NCBI GenBank assembly: GCA_026027325.1
Contig: JAMSLZ010000001.1
Coordinates: 4,898,001-4,962,000 of the forward strand
Reading direction: 5' to 3'
DNA from: Actinomucor elegans
Lineage: Eukaryota; Mucoromycota; Mucoromycetes; Mucorales; Mucoraceae
Length of the DNA: 64,000 nt
The notes below the pieces were generated by a model. That model saw only the letters and a list, made by a program, of their open reading frames with translations. It did not search any database and had not been told where the DNA came from. The position numbers and the translations under genes were made by a program. Of the stretch, positions 1-12,922 are shown piece after piece (position 1 is the first letter of the stretch; each line of letters begins with the position of its first letter).

Positions 1-1367
1 CGTATTCTGAATATGTAATGCTAATCAGATTCGACATTGCAACAGCATTGGCTGAGGGATCTATCGAATATTAACTCTGGTTTATACATTCTGCAAGAAT
101 TTTCACTGGCGATCAAGATAACAGAGACTCTTTACTGTGCTTTAACTAAATCATGGTTCCAGTAAATGCAGTGATTCATTCTGAACATGGACTTCTCATT
201 GGATGTGACATTAGGCCAAGTTTTTTTTTTTTTTTTTTTCTTTGAAAATTTCTCTATTCGTCAGCCCATCAGAAATCTTTAAAAATAGTGCAGAATTTAA
301 TTTCTCTTGATGAACAGGCTTCTTTTCTAATTTTAGTTTTATGGTGATTCCAATATCCTGTATCCAATAAATAAAAATAAAAAATAAAATTACTGCACTC
401 AGCTTTGAATTATTAAATCTGTTGAATCTATGCAACTTGAAAAAAATATATCTTGCTATTTTTCACTGGGTTTGAATATGGGACGGATAAGGAGAAAGCA
501 TATCATCTATTTTGATTCCCGACATTCTATTGTTTAGATGCAAATACGCATAAAAATTGAAATCGTGATCTAGGAGACATTGAATGGTCGCATATGCTTT
601 GCATAATTAATAAAAAGTATTAGATAATAAGGTTATCATTTTAATGGTAAAATTATTTTAAAGGAATTTTCGCTTTAGAAGCAGAAAACATTTTAGTTTT
701 CTAGCACTTGAGTAAAGCCATGTAGCCGGCTTTAAACTTTATATATTATTAAATAAGTTGTGTTTCTTTCTGTAAACATTCCAATGCTTTAAGCTTTACC
801 TCGGCTCGATGTTGAAATAAATGGAATTTTTGTGAACTTAGGTACGCTTGTCGAGAAATCCATGGGTAAGCAATTCAATTCCTATTACCCAATGAAAAGA
901 AGGCATGCGTAGTTTCAGAAAATCAGCCTGGTGCGCAAAAAGACTGATCTCGGTACAAATTCGCATTTGAAGAATAGTTCATGTTCAAAATGAGCTACCA
1001 TATTTATTGAAATAGGAATTCAAGTCGATACATTCATTAGCCGATGTGAATAATTTATAAAGCATATTCGAGTTTTAGCGTCAGGTCTCCTTTACTATAA
1101 GACATAAGCCAAGCAAGAACATGTGAGTGCTTCGGGAGTCTTGTTTATAAATGGGGTCTGATTTATTTATAATCCTGCTTGGGGGGGGGAGGTACGAAAA
1201 AAAAAAAAAATAATGATAACATTCTTGGAAAAAAAAGTCTAAATTCTCGCGTTAGTCTTACAAAATGGCTTTATTATATATAAAAGTAGTGGTATAACAT
1301 AGGTGCGCTTAAGATGCTTACAATAGTATAAATTAGTATAAAGGAGAGATAATAAGGGGTGGGTGGG
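1..1367. other. Intergenic, no gene recognised
   Basis: No coding region is convincing here. The stretch contains T and A homopolymers (about 221-240 and 1199-1210) and a G run near 1181. The first 60 bases contain a motif pair (ATTCTGAA followed by GATTCGACATT) that recurs in worn form near 13,855, 14,870 and 15,016, which suggests an old dispersed repeat. Confidence 0.5.
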
Positions 1368-2123
1368 TTATAGTCTTAATAGGCTTTGAAGTGCTCTGAG
1401 TTGGCGTTGATCTTCTGATGAAGGTATTTTGTCCCAAGCGATATCTTGAGCGGGTAGAGGAGTAAGATACAATTCAGGCATAATCTCGTCATCACAAGTA
1501 CTTGGAGAAGAAGATAAGGAGGGTGGCGGTGAAGTATGAGCGCTGTCATTGCTGAATTGTGATAAGCAAGGTGAGTTTGGTAATGCAGAGTCTTGTCTCA
1601 TATTGTGTAGTGTAGCTGAATGACCACCGCTTGTATCTAATGGGTTTAATTCAGGATAAAGGCCTTTGGGGATTTCTATTTGACTCAACAAAGGATCATG
1701 GATAGGCTGCTTTAATCTGCCAGCCAATACATCAGATTTTGAGTAATAGGATATAAGATGTAGTTTTTGGTTGGTTGCTGTGCAAATGGAAAAGCTTTGT
1801 TTGATAAGACCATCTATTTTATAAGAACAGGCAGCTGAAGCCTTTGGTGAATTGCTTGGTCTACGTGGTCTTCGCTTTGTATCCAATTCACGATAAGTCA
1901 AGAAACTGCCCAGAACACGGCTTGGAGACCAAGTGCGGCCATCAGTCCAGCGACGCATGCCTGCTTCTCTTTCATCCCAGGCGAATACTGAACCTGAGCG
2001 AATTTGAACTCTTTCTTTGGACGAGAGCCTACGTTGAACGCGTACAAGTTGATTCTTTCTACAGGCTTCAAATACAATCAAGGCGTCTTGAGGTGTCTTT
2101 ATGTGGCCAATGTAGGTTTCCAT
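1368..2123 (-). CDS. WOPR-domain (Gti1/Pac2 family) transcription factor
   Basis: Intronless 251-residue protein. Residues 1-80 form the first half of a WOPR DNA-binding domain: a short strand with YIGHI, the segment DALIVFEACR, then RRLSSKERVQIRSGSVFAWD and the signature RWTDGRTWSPSRVLGSFL. After a short basic linker the second half (about residues 100-145) contains CSYKIDGLIKQSFSI and HLISYYSKSDV. Family members (Gti1, Pac2, Wor1, Ryp1) are nuclear regulators of morphology, sexual development and dimorphic switching. The C-terminal 90 residues are Ser/Pro-rich with no recognisable domain, shorter than in many ascomycete members. The start is the first Met before the domain. Target genes cannot be read from the sequence. 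Confidence 0.9.
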   Translation of the reverse strand: METYIGHIKTPQDALIVFEACRKNQLVRVQRRLSSKERVQIRSGSVFAWDEREAGMRRWTDGRTWSPSRVLGSFLTYRELDTKRRPRRPSNSPKASAACSYKIDGLIKQSFSICTATNQKLHLISYYSKSDVLAGRLKQPIHDPLLSQIEIPKGLYPELNPLDTSGGHSATLHNMRQDSALPNSPCLSQFSNDSAHTSPPPSLSSSPSTCDDEIMPELYLTPLPAQDIAWDKIPSSEDQRQLRALQSLLRL

Positions 2124-2449
2124 TTGAAAGAAAAAAAGATGGTTTTTTTTAAAAAAAGAGATAAAATACGGATATTTATATCTTTTATTTTTTAAACTTT
2201 TTCATGATCAGCAAATTATGTCATGAAAAGCGCGAAAACAATATTGTTTCATGCAAATTTAAGTAGAAGATTATAAAAAAGGGGGGGGGGAGAGAGGAAG
2301 GACGCATTCTTGCTATTACCTGGATCGGAATATCTCGATTTTGATGTCATACCATACGGTAGAAAGTTAATCAGAGTCTAGATTCTGCCTTAAAATATCG
2401 GACCTTTTATTCATTTTGGCGGGTACTATTGTATATTAAAGAATGCCCT
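2124..2449. other. Spacer between two minus-strand genes
   Basis: About 325 bases with no ORF. It contains an A/G-rich run near 2275-2300. It would hold the WOPR gene promoter and the ceramidase 3' untranslated region. Confidence 0.5.
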
Positions 2450-2614
2450 TCATTCTCCATGTGCATGCGTTGTTTGAACATAGGGAATGCCTACCAAATA
2501 CTGGATTGTCACTTTTTCTTTTTTTAGTTCATAACCAGTAGCCACGAAAAAGTAATGAAGGCTAAAGCACATCTAGTCAATGGGGTCAGTATCATGCAAA
2601 TTCAACACTAGTTT

Positions 2615-2649
<35 letters not shown>

Positions 2650-3591
2650 AGTACATGCCACCTATATATTGAATTTAGTTACATTAGCGTTTTAAGCTTT
2701 TTAAAAACTCACCATGCATGAAGTTGAGGGTTTGGTACATGATCGAAAACAAAACAAAAATTCCCATCAAACAACCAAACAGTAATCGCAGTAACCAAGT
2801 AGTGCACACCACGATGAAAAATAGCTTTAATTTGTTGATCCTGTACTCTTTTATATATGCGCCAAACAAACCAGAAGCAACTCCACATGACCACTCCAAA
2901 TCTATCCAAATAAGATTGAGTTTCATTAGCAAGCAATTGCTGCTGTGATCTTACGAGGACTGGAACAGATAGAACTGGGTTGTGCCTTTGGATTGACTGG
3001 TGAGATAGGTGGCTAATCCGCAATAACTAATAATGGCCAAGGTATAGGCGTTGGAATGATAATCGTGTGCTTGTAAAAGAACCCATAGTAGATAACATGC
3101 TGTCCATATCATCGGAACCTTTTATTTTTGTTAAAATTGATATTAAGGTTATCTTTTATTAACATACCTCATCCCACATTTGGTGTTCATATTGCAATGT
3201 AGCATGGAACAATACGCTTTTTTTTTTCCTGGTTAGTCATAGTGACATAGGCTATATAGAATACTTTTACCTGCCAATACCGACAATGACAATGAATAAA
3301 TAACCTGTGGAGAGCCTCCATCCTAGAGATTTACAGTGTAGTCCTATACCCACAAGTCCTAAAATAATCATGGCTACACTCTTATGAAAGAATCAGCAAG
3401 TTATCTCCGATATCAAGTAATTTAAACTCACTGATACTGTATTCCAAAACTCGGCAATGTACCATGAATAGCGGTAATTCTCTTCGCACCTATAGCGATG
3501 GCATCAGTATGAGATCATTCCCAATAAGTTGTATTTACCAATCAATTGAACTGGTGACTGGGCCCCAATAACCTTCTTTAACAGCAGACAT
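2450..3591 (-). CDS. Alkaline (phyto)ceramidase, multi-exon
   Basis: Reassembled by hand from minus-strand exons; no single ORF covers it. Exon 1 (3539-3591) begins MSAVKEGYWGPVTSSIDW and splices in phase to WCEENYRYSWYIAEFWNTVS (3432-3489). Exon 3 (3271-3380) is hydrophobic, exon 4 (3168-3216) gives SVLFHATLQYEHQMWDE, and later exons give VPMIWTACYLLWVL and finally NPQLHAW|WHVL. These are the hallmarks of the ACER/YPC1/YDC1 family: the GYWGPVTSSIDWCEENY N-terminus, the S-x3-H metal site in the fourth exon and the HAWWH metal-site histidines near the end. The enzyme hydrolyses (phyto)ceramide to a sphingoid base and fatty acid, and is a multi-pass ER/Golgi membrane protein. The penultimate intron begins with a GTA28-like homopolymer at about 2617-2648, so the last exon (stop 2450-2452) is less certain. 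Confidence 0.87.
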
Positions 3592-4629
3592 TTAAAAAAG
3601 AAGCAGAAACTAAGAAACCATGTCTTTTATACCTGCTTTCTGTGTAATCACTACACAAAAAGCACCATGTTGAAAAGACGCTGGAATTATGTCAATCTTT
3701 TTATGCCCAATATAGTAATTATCTTTTCTTCTGATTTACATTACAGCGGGCATATACATATAGAATGGCATCCCTTATTACTCTTTATTGATTAGAAGAA
3801 TATAGAAATTTAACCTTTTAACTCTGCTAAACTTTTAAGCTTAAAACTTGAGGGCAACTCCGAAAAAGAAGGCCAAGAAATAAGTAATAAACTTCCATGT
3901 GCTTCTAAAACTAAGGTTTAAAACAAGACTCGAAACGAATGAGTTTAATTAATTTTTTTTCCTTGGTTCTATTTTATATTTGGAGATATTACCGATCAGG
4001 GGATCAAGGGATAAAACATCTCGTTAAAAAAAAAAGGGATAAGACAAGTTATGAACAGAAAATATGTTCAGTCGTACCAACAAAAGCTTATTAAAGGTTG
4101 GATTTTAATTTAAACATTGAAATGTTAAACAGCCCATAGTAGTATAATGGGATATCCTACTATACTAAACTTGTGAATGAGAGAGGCACGTTCATTGTAC
4201 ACCGCAGTTTAGTTCACAAAGGATGTGACCATTGAACACAACTCTATATTGTATCATGCAAACTCTACAGTCGATTTAGCGAGTGATACTAAACCAAGCA
4301 ACTAGCCTATCTACAATCTTAACCTGTACAACTCGATGCATCTATTATAGTCAGAATATGTTTTTTTTAGAGGCGACAACTTATTTTCAACATGCATCAC
4401 TAATCAATGCGTAAATGAAGCCATCAACCGAGATTGCGCATCTTGATTAGTCACAATCAATATGGGCTTCTAAATAAAAATAATAATACATAGATACCTA
4501 ATAAATACTGTATTTTTGAGTTTTAACATGTTAATAGGTAGCTTGACTCTGCTCTAAGTGGCGGTATAGGCTCCACCACAAGATGAAAGAAAAGATATTG
4601 CACTAGATGCAGACACTCTTGTATCGCCT

Positions 4630-4672
<43 letters not shown>

Positions 4673-4741
4673 TAGTTTAATAATTACCATATAAATAAAA
4701 TACAGAATATGCCCAAAGCAACCCCACAGTGATGGTGGTGG

Positions 4742-4774
<33 letters not shown>

Positions 4775-5969
4775 CAACTTTAATTCCAGTTGGTCAATAA
4801 AATGAATACATGCTGTCAAAGCATAACACTGTAATCATTCTCGGTCTACTGGCTATTGTATTAACAATACATATTCAGAATAAACTATCACCTCTACTCA
4901 CATCATTATTTAAATAGATAGCAACACGCATATACTATTACTAAAGTTTGGCAATGAGCGTTCAGTAATCATTCCTAGATCTCGATCACGCATCGCATTT
5001 GGTTGAAACTCCATCTTCAGAATAAACTATTGTATATACAAAAGTCTTGGTTGAATTGAACAAATTCATTACATTTAAACCATTGGCGGTCAATTATATT
5101 CATTCCTTATAAACCATGTTTAAACATGACTGAATCTTTACCGATTTCGATCAAATATCACAATCGATTACTGCATATACTTTTATAATTCATATCATTA
5201 TCAATTGTGTATAGATTCTCTTTAGGGCAAGATGCATACCTCTAGTATGTTCACACTCTAAACTAGATTCTTTGTCCATCATTTTCATATGCAGCTTGCA
5301 CCATTTATTTATTTATGATTCATTGTTTATTTACAGCTGTTGCTCATGGGGCATCACTATTTAAGCATTTTCAATCATTAATTAATGCTAGTATATACCA
5401 TCCTTCGTCTATCAAGTGCCAAGCTATATTCTAGTAGGATTTACTCAGAGCAATAATATATACATGCTAAAAAAAATTATCCTCTGCAACAGGAGATATG
5501 GCAGAATCGACAAACAAATATAAAAGCACTGTGATTGTATAATTGGACCACGCTTAATAGTATGGTGGCTGAGTCTCACTTTAACATGATAGTTCGGGTC
5601 CTATTCACTGCCATAATGAGTACAAAGTATTGCCATATACAATCAAAGATAGATAACGCAGCTGTGTTATAATCTATATTCCTATAATAATATCTGTAAT
5701 ACAATGTCTCCAACCCTAAATGACGGATTTTTAAATTGTAGAGTGGTTTCGCAAACCTCAAAGGGCGGCTTTGAAACCCCCAAAGGACACCTTTGGAAAT
5801 CCTAAAGGGCGTTCTTTTAAGATCTCAAAGGGCAGAAATTTGTCTCTCCAATTGACAGTTTTGTAGTACTACTCAATTGAGGGAGTAGGTTACTTTTAAT
5901 TGGTAATTTGTTCGCTGTTTGTTCTTTATACAAGCAATAAAATGAGTAACTCTTCATCCACAAAGTAGA
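3592..5969. other. Intergenic; homopolymers and short imperfect repeats
   Basis: No gene recognised over about 2.4 kb. Long homopolymers lie at about 4632-4661 (T) and 4742-4772 (A). Worn copies of an ATTCAGAATAAACTAT motif occur near 4872 and 5019. At about 5745-5840 there are four imperfect copies of a roughly 30-base module built on CTCAAAGGGCG(G)CTTT, just upstream of a dead Tc1-like transposase. Confidence 0.5.
5745..5840. repeat. Imperfect ~30-base tandem module
   Basis: The phrases CCTCAAAGGGCGG, CCCCAAAGGACAC, TCCTAAAGGGCGT and TCTCAAAGGGCAG recur about every 25-30 bases. Position just 5' of a Tc1-like pseudogene suggests a subterminal repeat of that element, but I could not pair it with a matching right end. 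Confidence 0.45.
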
Positions 5970-6613
5970 AACACTTCCGAACATATTGATGAACGCCGCC
6001 TATGGGTGGAAAAGTGGACCAAAACGGATATGAATTATCTAAAGAATTGTGTCTTTGTTAATGAGACAGACTTCAATACCAATATAAGGACACCTATTGC
6101 TCGCCCATCCAAAGGCACTCTAGCAATAGTCGTAACGCCAACTGCTGGATCAGTCACGTACACTATCTTGGATACCGTGTCGCTTTTGGGTGCCATAAAC
6201 CTAGCAGCTAGGGTGCCTATAACACCTAAAAAAAAAATAAAAGTTGATGGGGTTCAAAAAAGGAAGAAAACAGAATCTAAAAAGAACTTTAAGGGAACTG
6301 TGACAGGTCACTACATGCATTTCATTCACAATACGATGATCGAAATAGACAAGTTCTCTGCTGTGAAAAGGTTTTATATATAATTGACAATGCGCCCATT
6401 CATACTTCCAACGAAATTGAGAAGATGATTATCAGTAGAGGTTATAGATGCATCTACCTTCCACCATGCTCATCTGAACTCAACCCAATTAAGCAATTTT
6501 GGTCTGTATTAAAGAGAAAAGTTCGCCGTACTAAGTTCTGTGGTACTGAGGATCTCAAGTCAAAAATAGTCAAGTCTCGTGGTTATGTCAAAGTAGTTAT
6601 TTTACAAACATAA
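5970..6613 (+). pseudogene. Tc1/mariner-type DDE transposase, broken copy 1
   Basis: The N-terminal helix-turn-helix region is missing. The readable part starts just before ERRLWVEKWTKTDMNYL. It then gives CVFVNETDFNTNIRTP, where the first catalytic Asp region (usually VFVDE) reads VNE, and LGAINLAARVPI. After an insertion/frameshift near 6370-6385 it continues as IIDNAPIHTSNEIEKM and YLPPCSSELNPIKQFWSVLK. The last segment holds the second Asp of IDNAPIH and the SSELNPIKQFW box. The order and spacing are those of Tc1-like DDE_3 endonucleases common in Mucorales. Frameshift, altered first Asp context and truncated C-terminus mark it as dead. Confidence 0.85.
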
Positions 6614-7596
6614 CACAGCATGCTGTAAATAACTCGCAAAAGTGTCTACGTAGCGAACCTCTCTAGTCAAACAAAACTTAGTTTAGAAAACAAATACTGT
6701 CAACCAAAGTAACTTACTTTCTGTCAATCGAATATAAAGTCGCTCCACAATTTAAACTAATTTCGCGGACTGAACAAACTACATTCTAGTTACACACATG
6801 GCTTTTGCTATTAAAAAATCAGACAGCCCTGCCAAAGCTCGCTAAAGGGAGATACAAAAACATGTTGACGCGTAATTTCTTTTCTCTCTTTCTTTTTCAT
6901 TTTAATTTTAACAGATCGCTGCAATGGACCGGCTATGTTGTCTACATTCCTCTCAACAGAATATTTGATTATTACCGCTAGCATGTTGTTCTTTTGAGGT
7001 TTCATATTTTTTTCTTGTAAAATATGGAGGAAGAGAGCAGCATTAAGGTGTCAGACTGCATGACTGGCCTCGCATTCCCTTGACTCACAGGCTTGGAAAA
7101 ATGCTTGTGCATTATACTGGTCCTTTCAACAGAAGCCTGTTCTGGCAGGTTGATTAGACGGAATGACCCATCATAGCAGGTCTTCAAGTCTTGAAAAGGT
7201 ATATTTAAAATGGAAGAATATATAACACTACTAATCTTATTATGGTCGATTGCAATGCCCAAAAAAAAAGGGTCAAGCAAGAAAATTGATAGCAGGTTAA
7301 ATTTGAGATCATAAAGCACTCAGTTATGGAATCATTCTACCACAGTGAACTAAATCAGCCTATCATTCCAAGAGATAAATAAGCAATCTTTGGCATTGAA
7401 GTCTAGTCCAAGAGGGCCCTCATCAAATGCAAGAACTTTTGTAAATTAAATGATACGAATTGTAAACCAATAAAAAAGATTTATTAATATCAACGAGACT
7501 GTTGTCCCTGGTGTTAAGTGAAGTGAATGGTCGAAATGAATGCAAGTTGTACACTGGCAAATTGTCTACCTACAAAAGTATACAAGATAGTCAGCT
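6614..7596. other. Intergenic, no gene recognised
   Basis: Several short ORFs are present, none with recognisable content. The first 120 bases may include the right end of the preceding Tc1-like copy (TTGACAG-type motifs), but no clear terminal inverted repeat pair was found. Confidence 0.4.
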
Positions 7597-7988
7597 ATGC
7601 TCAAGCTTGGCACTACAACAGGCCATTGCATAAAATTGGTTAGGGAGACTCTCCACATCATTGACAAGCATGGAGGTATGAGAGGATTCTACCTCATAAT
7701 GGACAATGCACCTATATGCGCTTTCAAGAAAATAGAGGCAATAATCAGAGACTATAATTGTGTCTATCTCTCCCCCCTCTCCAATATGCACCAGAACTCG
7801 ATCCAGTTGGGCAAATTCTGGGCATTGATCAAGGGGAAAGTCAGACGCCATAAGCTGGATGATACGGAGACTCTTGAAGAAAAAGTATCAGTGATACTTC
7901 TTTTGCAATCCCAATTGTCCACCTCAAAAACATCATTCAACAGACAAAGAATCAATTCGACAACTGCTTGAATAGGGTTCCTATCTAA
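7597..7988 (+). pseudogene. Tc1/mariner-type DDE transposase, broken copy 2
   Basis: Only the C-terminal half is left. It reads GTTTGHCIKLVRETL, FYLIMDNAPICAFKKIE (second Asp block, usually DNAPIHTS), a degraded proline box, and FWALIKGKVRRHKL. A one-base shift near 7890 is needed to continue into IPIVHLKNIIQQTKNQFDNC and the terminal NRVPI followed by TAA at 7986-7988. It is homologous to, but diverged from, the copy at 5970-6613. The first catalytic Asp is absent, so it cannot be active. Confidence 0.8.
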
Positions 7989-10117
7989 AGTTATAACCAG
8001 CAGCCAGAAAATGAATAAAAATAAATAAATAAATAAATGATTCCCTTGAAGTTGTTTTCTGAAATCCTCGCGTTTATTTTCAGCTTTTCAATGCTCAGTT
8101 GCTGTAAATGTCTAACCCCACTCATAATTATTTAGTATAATCTTTGACCTCACTTTCACTAGCAAACAATTGTTAATAGATGCGGCATGCTTTAATAAAG
8201 TGCATCAATATCAAATGATTCATCTAATTGCATGCGTATATTTCAATTGGAATTAATTTTTTTTTTTTAAAAAAAGATAGCTATCATTGGAAAAAGACGT
8301 TTTTTTTTTAGGTATTATAGAAATATACTCATCACCCAAGTGTTTTTATACAATAAAACCCGCGAAAAGTACGTTTATGTACTGTCCAGTATACTAAGCT
8401 TACATTACTAATAGCCTATGTCTCTATAATGGCGTATGTATGTTCCCCCCAAAAAAGAATGTTATTATGCGCAAGATGATACTCTTACGACTTTCCCTGA
8501 AATCGGGGCATTTTTAACATATAATGAACATTCCAGGTTTAGCAGAGATGGAGATATAGCTCATATGGGAGAGTATTTAGACTGGAGAGCCATGTTTAGT
8601 ATCGTATCTTATGCCTGTTGCATATTTAGAGTCAATTGCATCAGCTACTTGAAGATTGATTATATGACTGGACTATCGTGAGCATACTATACTCTAGTGA
8701 TTAATAAGCCTCTCAGCTGATTTCGGTCCAATCTTGCATCTAATGATTACTACACACTCAGCGTTGATTAGTAGATCTATGAGAATGATTGTTTAGCTGT
8801 AGTTTAATCAATACGTTATACTCACTAATGATAAGTAGTTAATTGAGTATCACGGAATACTTTTATTTTTCACTCATTCATAGTATAAAGTATTACAGAA
8901 TCGAACGAGTACATGCAAGTGGTACTGTAGTTTGTTAAACTTTTGAGAACTAGATCATACTCAATTTGGTGGTTAGGCTCTGTTTCATTGAATACTTCAA
9001 CTCCTATTAGTTTTAATGCAGCCGCCAAAACATCAGTATGGAGGCTGAATTGTGCACAACAAGATTGCATTATACACGTGCTTTTAGTACTGTTAATAAA
9101 ATGATTCAAAGGTATGAATTTTTCTCAACGTCCATTGGTTTCGGTATTTACATATAATTTCGTCGTAGGCTCACTCGGAGAAACGATACAAAAAAAATTA
9201 GTATGAACTTTGATCCTAAATATTTACTAACAGACGCAACACGAATCAATATGCTTTATAAAGAATTTGAATGGTGCAAAGAGTATCGGCTATTTCCTTT
9301 AGCTGGCTGACTTATCATAGATAAAAGACGATTGCATGAATTTTATGTGTTTTGCCTCCTTGATGTGGGTATTTTATATATAATAGAATACAACATGCTT
9401 TCATTTATATCAAGTTGCATTATAAACAAATTATACTTTACAAACGTCGTCTTTGCGCTCTACAAAAAAAAAAAAAAAGATGAGGCTTCGAAAACCTTTG
9501 GCCAAAAGCGATATCTTAAGATTTTCCCTGAAATCAAGCTATTTTAACATCTGGCTAATTCCAAATTGATTTTGATTTAGCATCGCATCAGAAGAAGAGA
9601 ACGAGCTCAAAATAAAGCATCCTGTCTACTAAAGCTTTTAATTAACTAGAATATCAATAGTATACTAATTTAGAGATTATATTAAACTACATATTATTCA
9701 TATGCACTAGCACTATAAAGCTATAGATCTCTCAACTGATGTTATTTAATTGTGGCATACAGTCACTCATATCAGCACGGAATAAAGCGTTGCATCCTTT
9801 AGAACGTTTATTCAAATGTAACCTTTATCAACTGAGTTTTGCTTCATTTTTATTCAGGAGACTTTTATGCGAAGAGATGTTCAACGTCTTCCTCCCAAAT
9901 ATCTGTCATCATCTGAAACTTGGGATAAGGCTATATCTGTCACGGTTGAAATCTTGTTTGCATTATGTTTGCTTTAAAACCTTGCGCAAACTTGATCTAT
10001 AGATGGTGTTTCTATGATCTTCAATTTGTTTGTAAACCAACTTAGCGACAAAGCGATTTAAACTCCGGTTAAAACGCCAACTTACGCGTTGAATTCTTTT
10101 CGCTACCCTTTTGATCC
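7989..10117. other. Intergenic with worn dispersed repeats
   Basis: No gene recognised. Two segments resemble each other: about 8450-8545 and 9465-9560 both run from an A-run through TTTTCCCTGAAATC to a TTTTAACAT and ATTCCA end. The phrase CTCAGCTGATTTCGGTCCAA near 8714 recurs as CTCAGCTGATTTTGGTCCAA near 20,576. These look like old, decayed mobile-element pieces. Confidence 0.45.
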
Positions 10118-10677
10118 ATGATAGCGACCGATGTTACTACAAAGGATCAAGAACTCGTTTTGAAGTTACAGCAAGAAATAGATCAGCTTTTAAACGATGA
10201 AATACTGAGCGATGTTCCAACTCGACCCACTTGTGAAGAATTAGACGCGTTAATCTCTGTAGAACAGGGTCAGGCTTTCAACATTACAATTGATCGCAAG
10301 CCTTTACCCTCGATTGGTAAGTTTTAAAGTAAATCAAACACTGATTACAACTTCTTACGCAGTACATTCAGACATTATTGTACGACAATCTTCTACTGTG
10401 CAAGATATTAAGCGTTTGATCAAGATTCAAGTTGATCGATCAGGACCACAAAGAAAGATCAGTTGGTAATGATATTGAGTAATTATGTTTGATGGAGTAT
10501 TAAATTTTGTTATAAAGGAAGTATATATGGCACTCGCATTGTCTTGTGTTTGGACAGACGCGACTTTTAAACGATAAGGCAGTAGTAAGTCAATTGGGCA
10601 TCAAGCAACACAGCGTATTGACGTTTGCCCGACTTGGACAAGAGAAAGGGCAGCACCGTAAAGCCAAAAAGCACTAA
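10118..10677 (+). CDS. SNRNP25: U11/U12 snRNP 25 kDa-like protein (minor spliceosome)
   Basis: Three exons (10118-10316, 10363-10465, 10518-10677) give 153 residues and splice in frame with GTAAGT/GTAATG donors. The N-terminal helix contains LLNDEILSDVPTRPTCEELD and ISVEQGQAF, matching the DPLL-DLP-VTLEEV...EYGQAM pattern of SNRNP25. It is followed by the ubiquitin-like fold: STVQDIKRLIK, then RKISW, KYIWHSHCLVF and LNDKAVVSQLGIKQHSVLTF, ending in a basic tail. In characterised species SNRNP25 belongs to the U11/U12 di-snRNP that recognises U12-type introns. The start is the only upstream Met in frame and keeps a normal family length. Its presence implies that this fungus keeps a minor spliceosome. 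Confidence 0.85.
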
Positions 10678-11928
10678 TCAAGAACATCATCCGTGGTTGG
10701 GGCTCTTTTTGTAGTAACGAGATGAATAAAGTGAGCCTATTTTCTATAGCGCTCTTTAATTCATTGCGCGCAAATACGTTGGCATTGAGATGATTTAAAG
10801 TTTTGTTCTTTCGGGAATCGCTCTAAAAGAGAAAAGTGTATTTAGTTTAATAACTCAAATAAAGCGCTTAATCCAAGGAGAACTGCTGCAGGACCGAATG
10901 AATGTACACCCCTAACCTTGGACTCTCAAGGGCCAGATACACGTGGAAGGTTTCTTTTTAAATCGTTTTATATACAGACGAATTCAATACAATACAAAAG
11001 AACGGGATTCGTCCGAAAGTCGCTCTATAGTAAGGCTAGAAACTCTCCGGAATCCACTTTAACGATCAATGACAACGCTTCGTATTCTATTTTCATACTA
11101 CGATTGTAGGATTTACTTTAAGCAGCTGTCACTATCTATCGCATTTTGCAGCATATACCCATGACTTGTTGGTTACGTCTCTTTAAGTACACTAAACATC
11201 AACATAACAACAGTAGTACTGTTGTATCTAAAGAGCCTTTATGCAGGAGTTCTGTTTCTGTGATACAATTATCCAATTCGGATGACATGGATAGCATTAG
11301 GCTATATTGATTCAAGTAGACAATGAGGAAAAAAAAAAAAAAAAAAAAAAAAAAGATCATTTCTACAGTGTGTTGGCCAAGTAGAATATTCGTTTTATCT
11401 TTTCAATATATTATTCACTACAAGAAAAACCCCCTTTCTCTAACTCTTTGCTATAGATGTTCCCCCTCCCTCCTATTCTTGTTCATTTCATCTTGAATTC
11501 ATATAACAAATCGATAATACACTCCTGGGATTCATATTATGAAGGAACTTGACAAAAAGGAGCCCTCTATTTCTTTTGACAGCTTACAAAAAAAAAAAGA
11601 AGATCAAATCATTCTATATAATAAAGAAACCTGCAATGTAAGGCAGGCGTATCATTGTCTGTGATACAAGGACAGATTTGAAATATCAAGATGGTTCACG
11701 TGTAGAGTATTTTATAAGTGATCCGTTTATTATAGATGAAAAAAAGAGTACATGTACTCTTTAAAGGCTTTTACATGATGCAGGATGAGTATATATATGA
11801 TAGTATAGTATTATAGAAATAACAAGCTAATTACATTCGGCCTTGATTCCGTAGTTTGGTTACCAAATTACCAGAAATACCGAAAAATAAAGAAAAGGGG
11901 AAAATATAGGGGAAACTCTACTACTAAT
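10678..11928. other. Intergenic, no gene recognised
   Basis: About 1.25 kb between convergent genes. It has an A24 run at about 11331-11354 and pyrimidine-rich patches near 11440-11480. No coding signal on either strand. Confidence 0.5.
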
Positions 11929-12708
<780 letters not shown>

Positions 12709-12836
12709 TTCAATCAGTCTATTTTGAAGAGAGAAAGAAGAGAAACAGCCAAGGAAAGCGCGCCTCTTTATATACTTATTCGAGAGGGGTTGTTTATAAG
12801 GGATTCTTTTCTGCTATCGACAGGACGACTTAATGA

Positions 12837-12864
12837 TATATATATTTATATTTATATATATGTT

Positions 12865-12902
<38 letters not shown>

Positions 12903-12922
12903 CGTATATATATATATATATA
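12837..12922. repeat. AT/GT microsatellite
   Basis: Consecutive TA and TG/TGCG dinucleotide runs between two divergently read regions. It lies upstream of the C2H2 gene, about 130 bases from its start codon. Confidence 0.9.
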
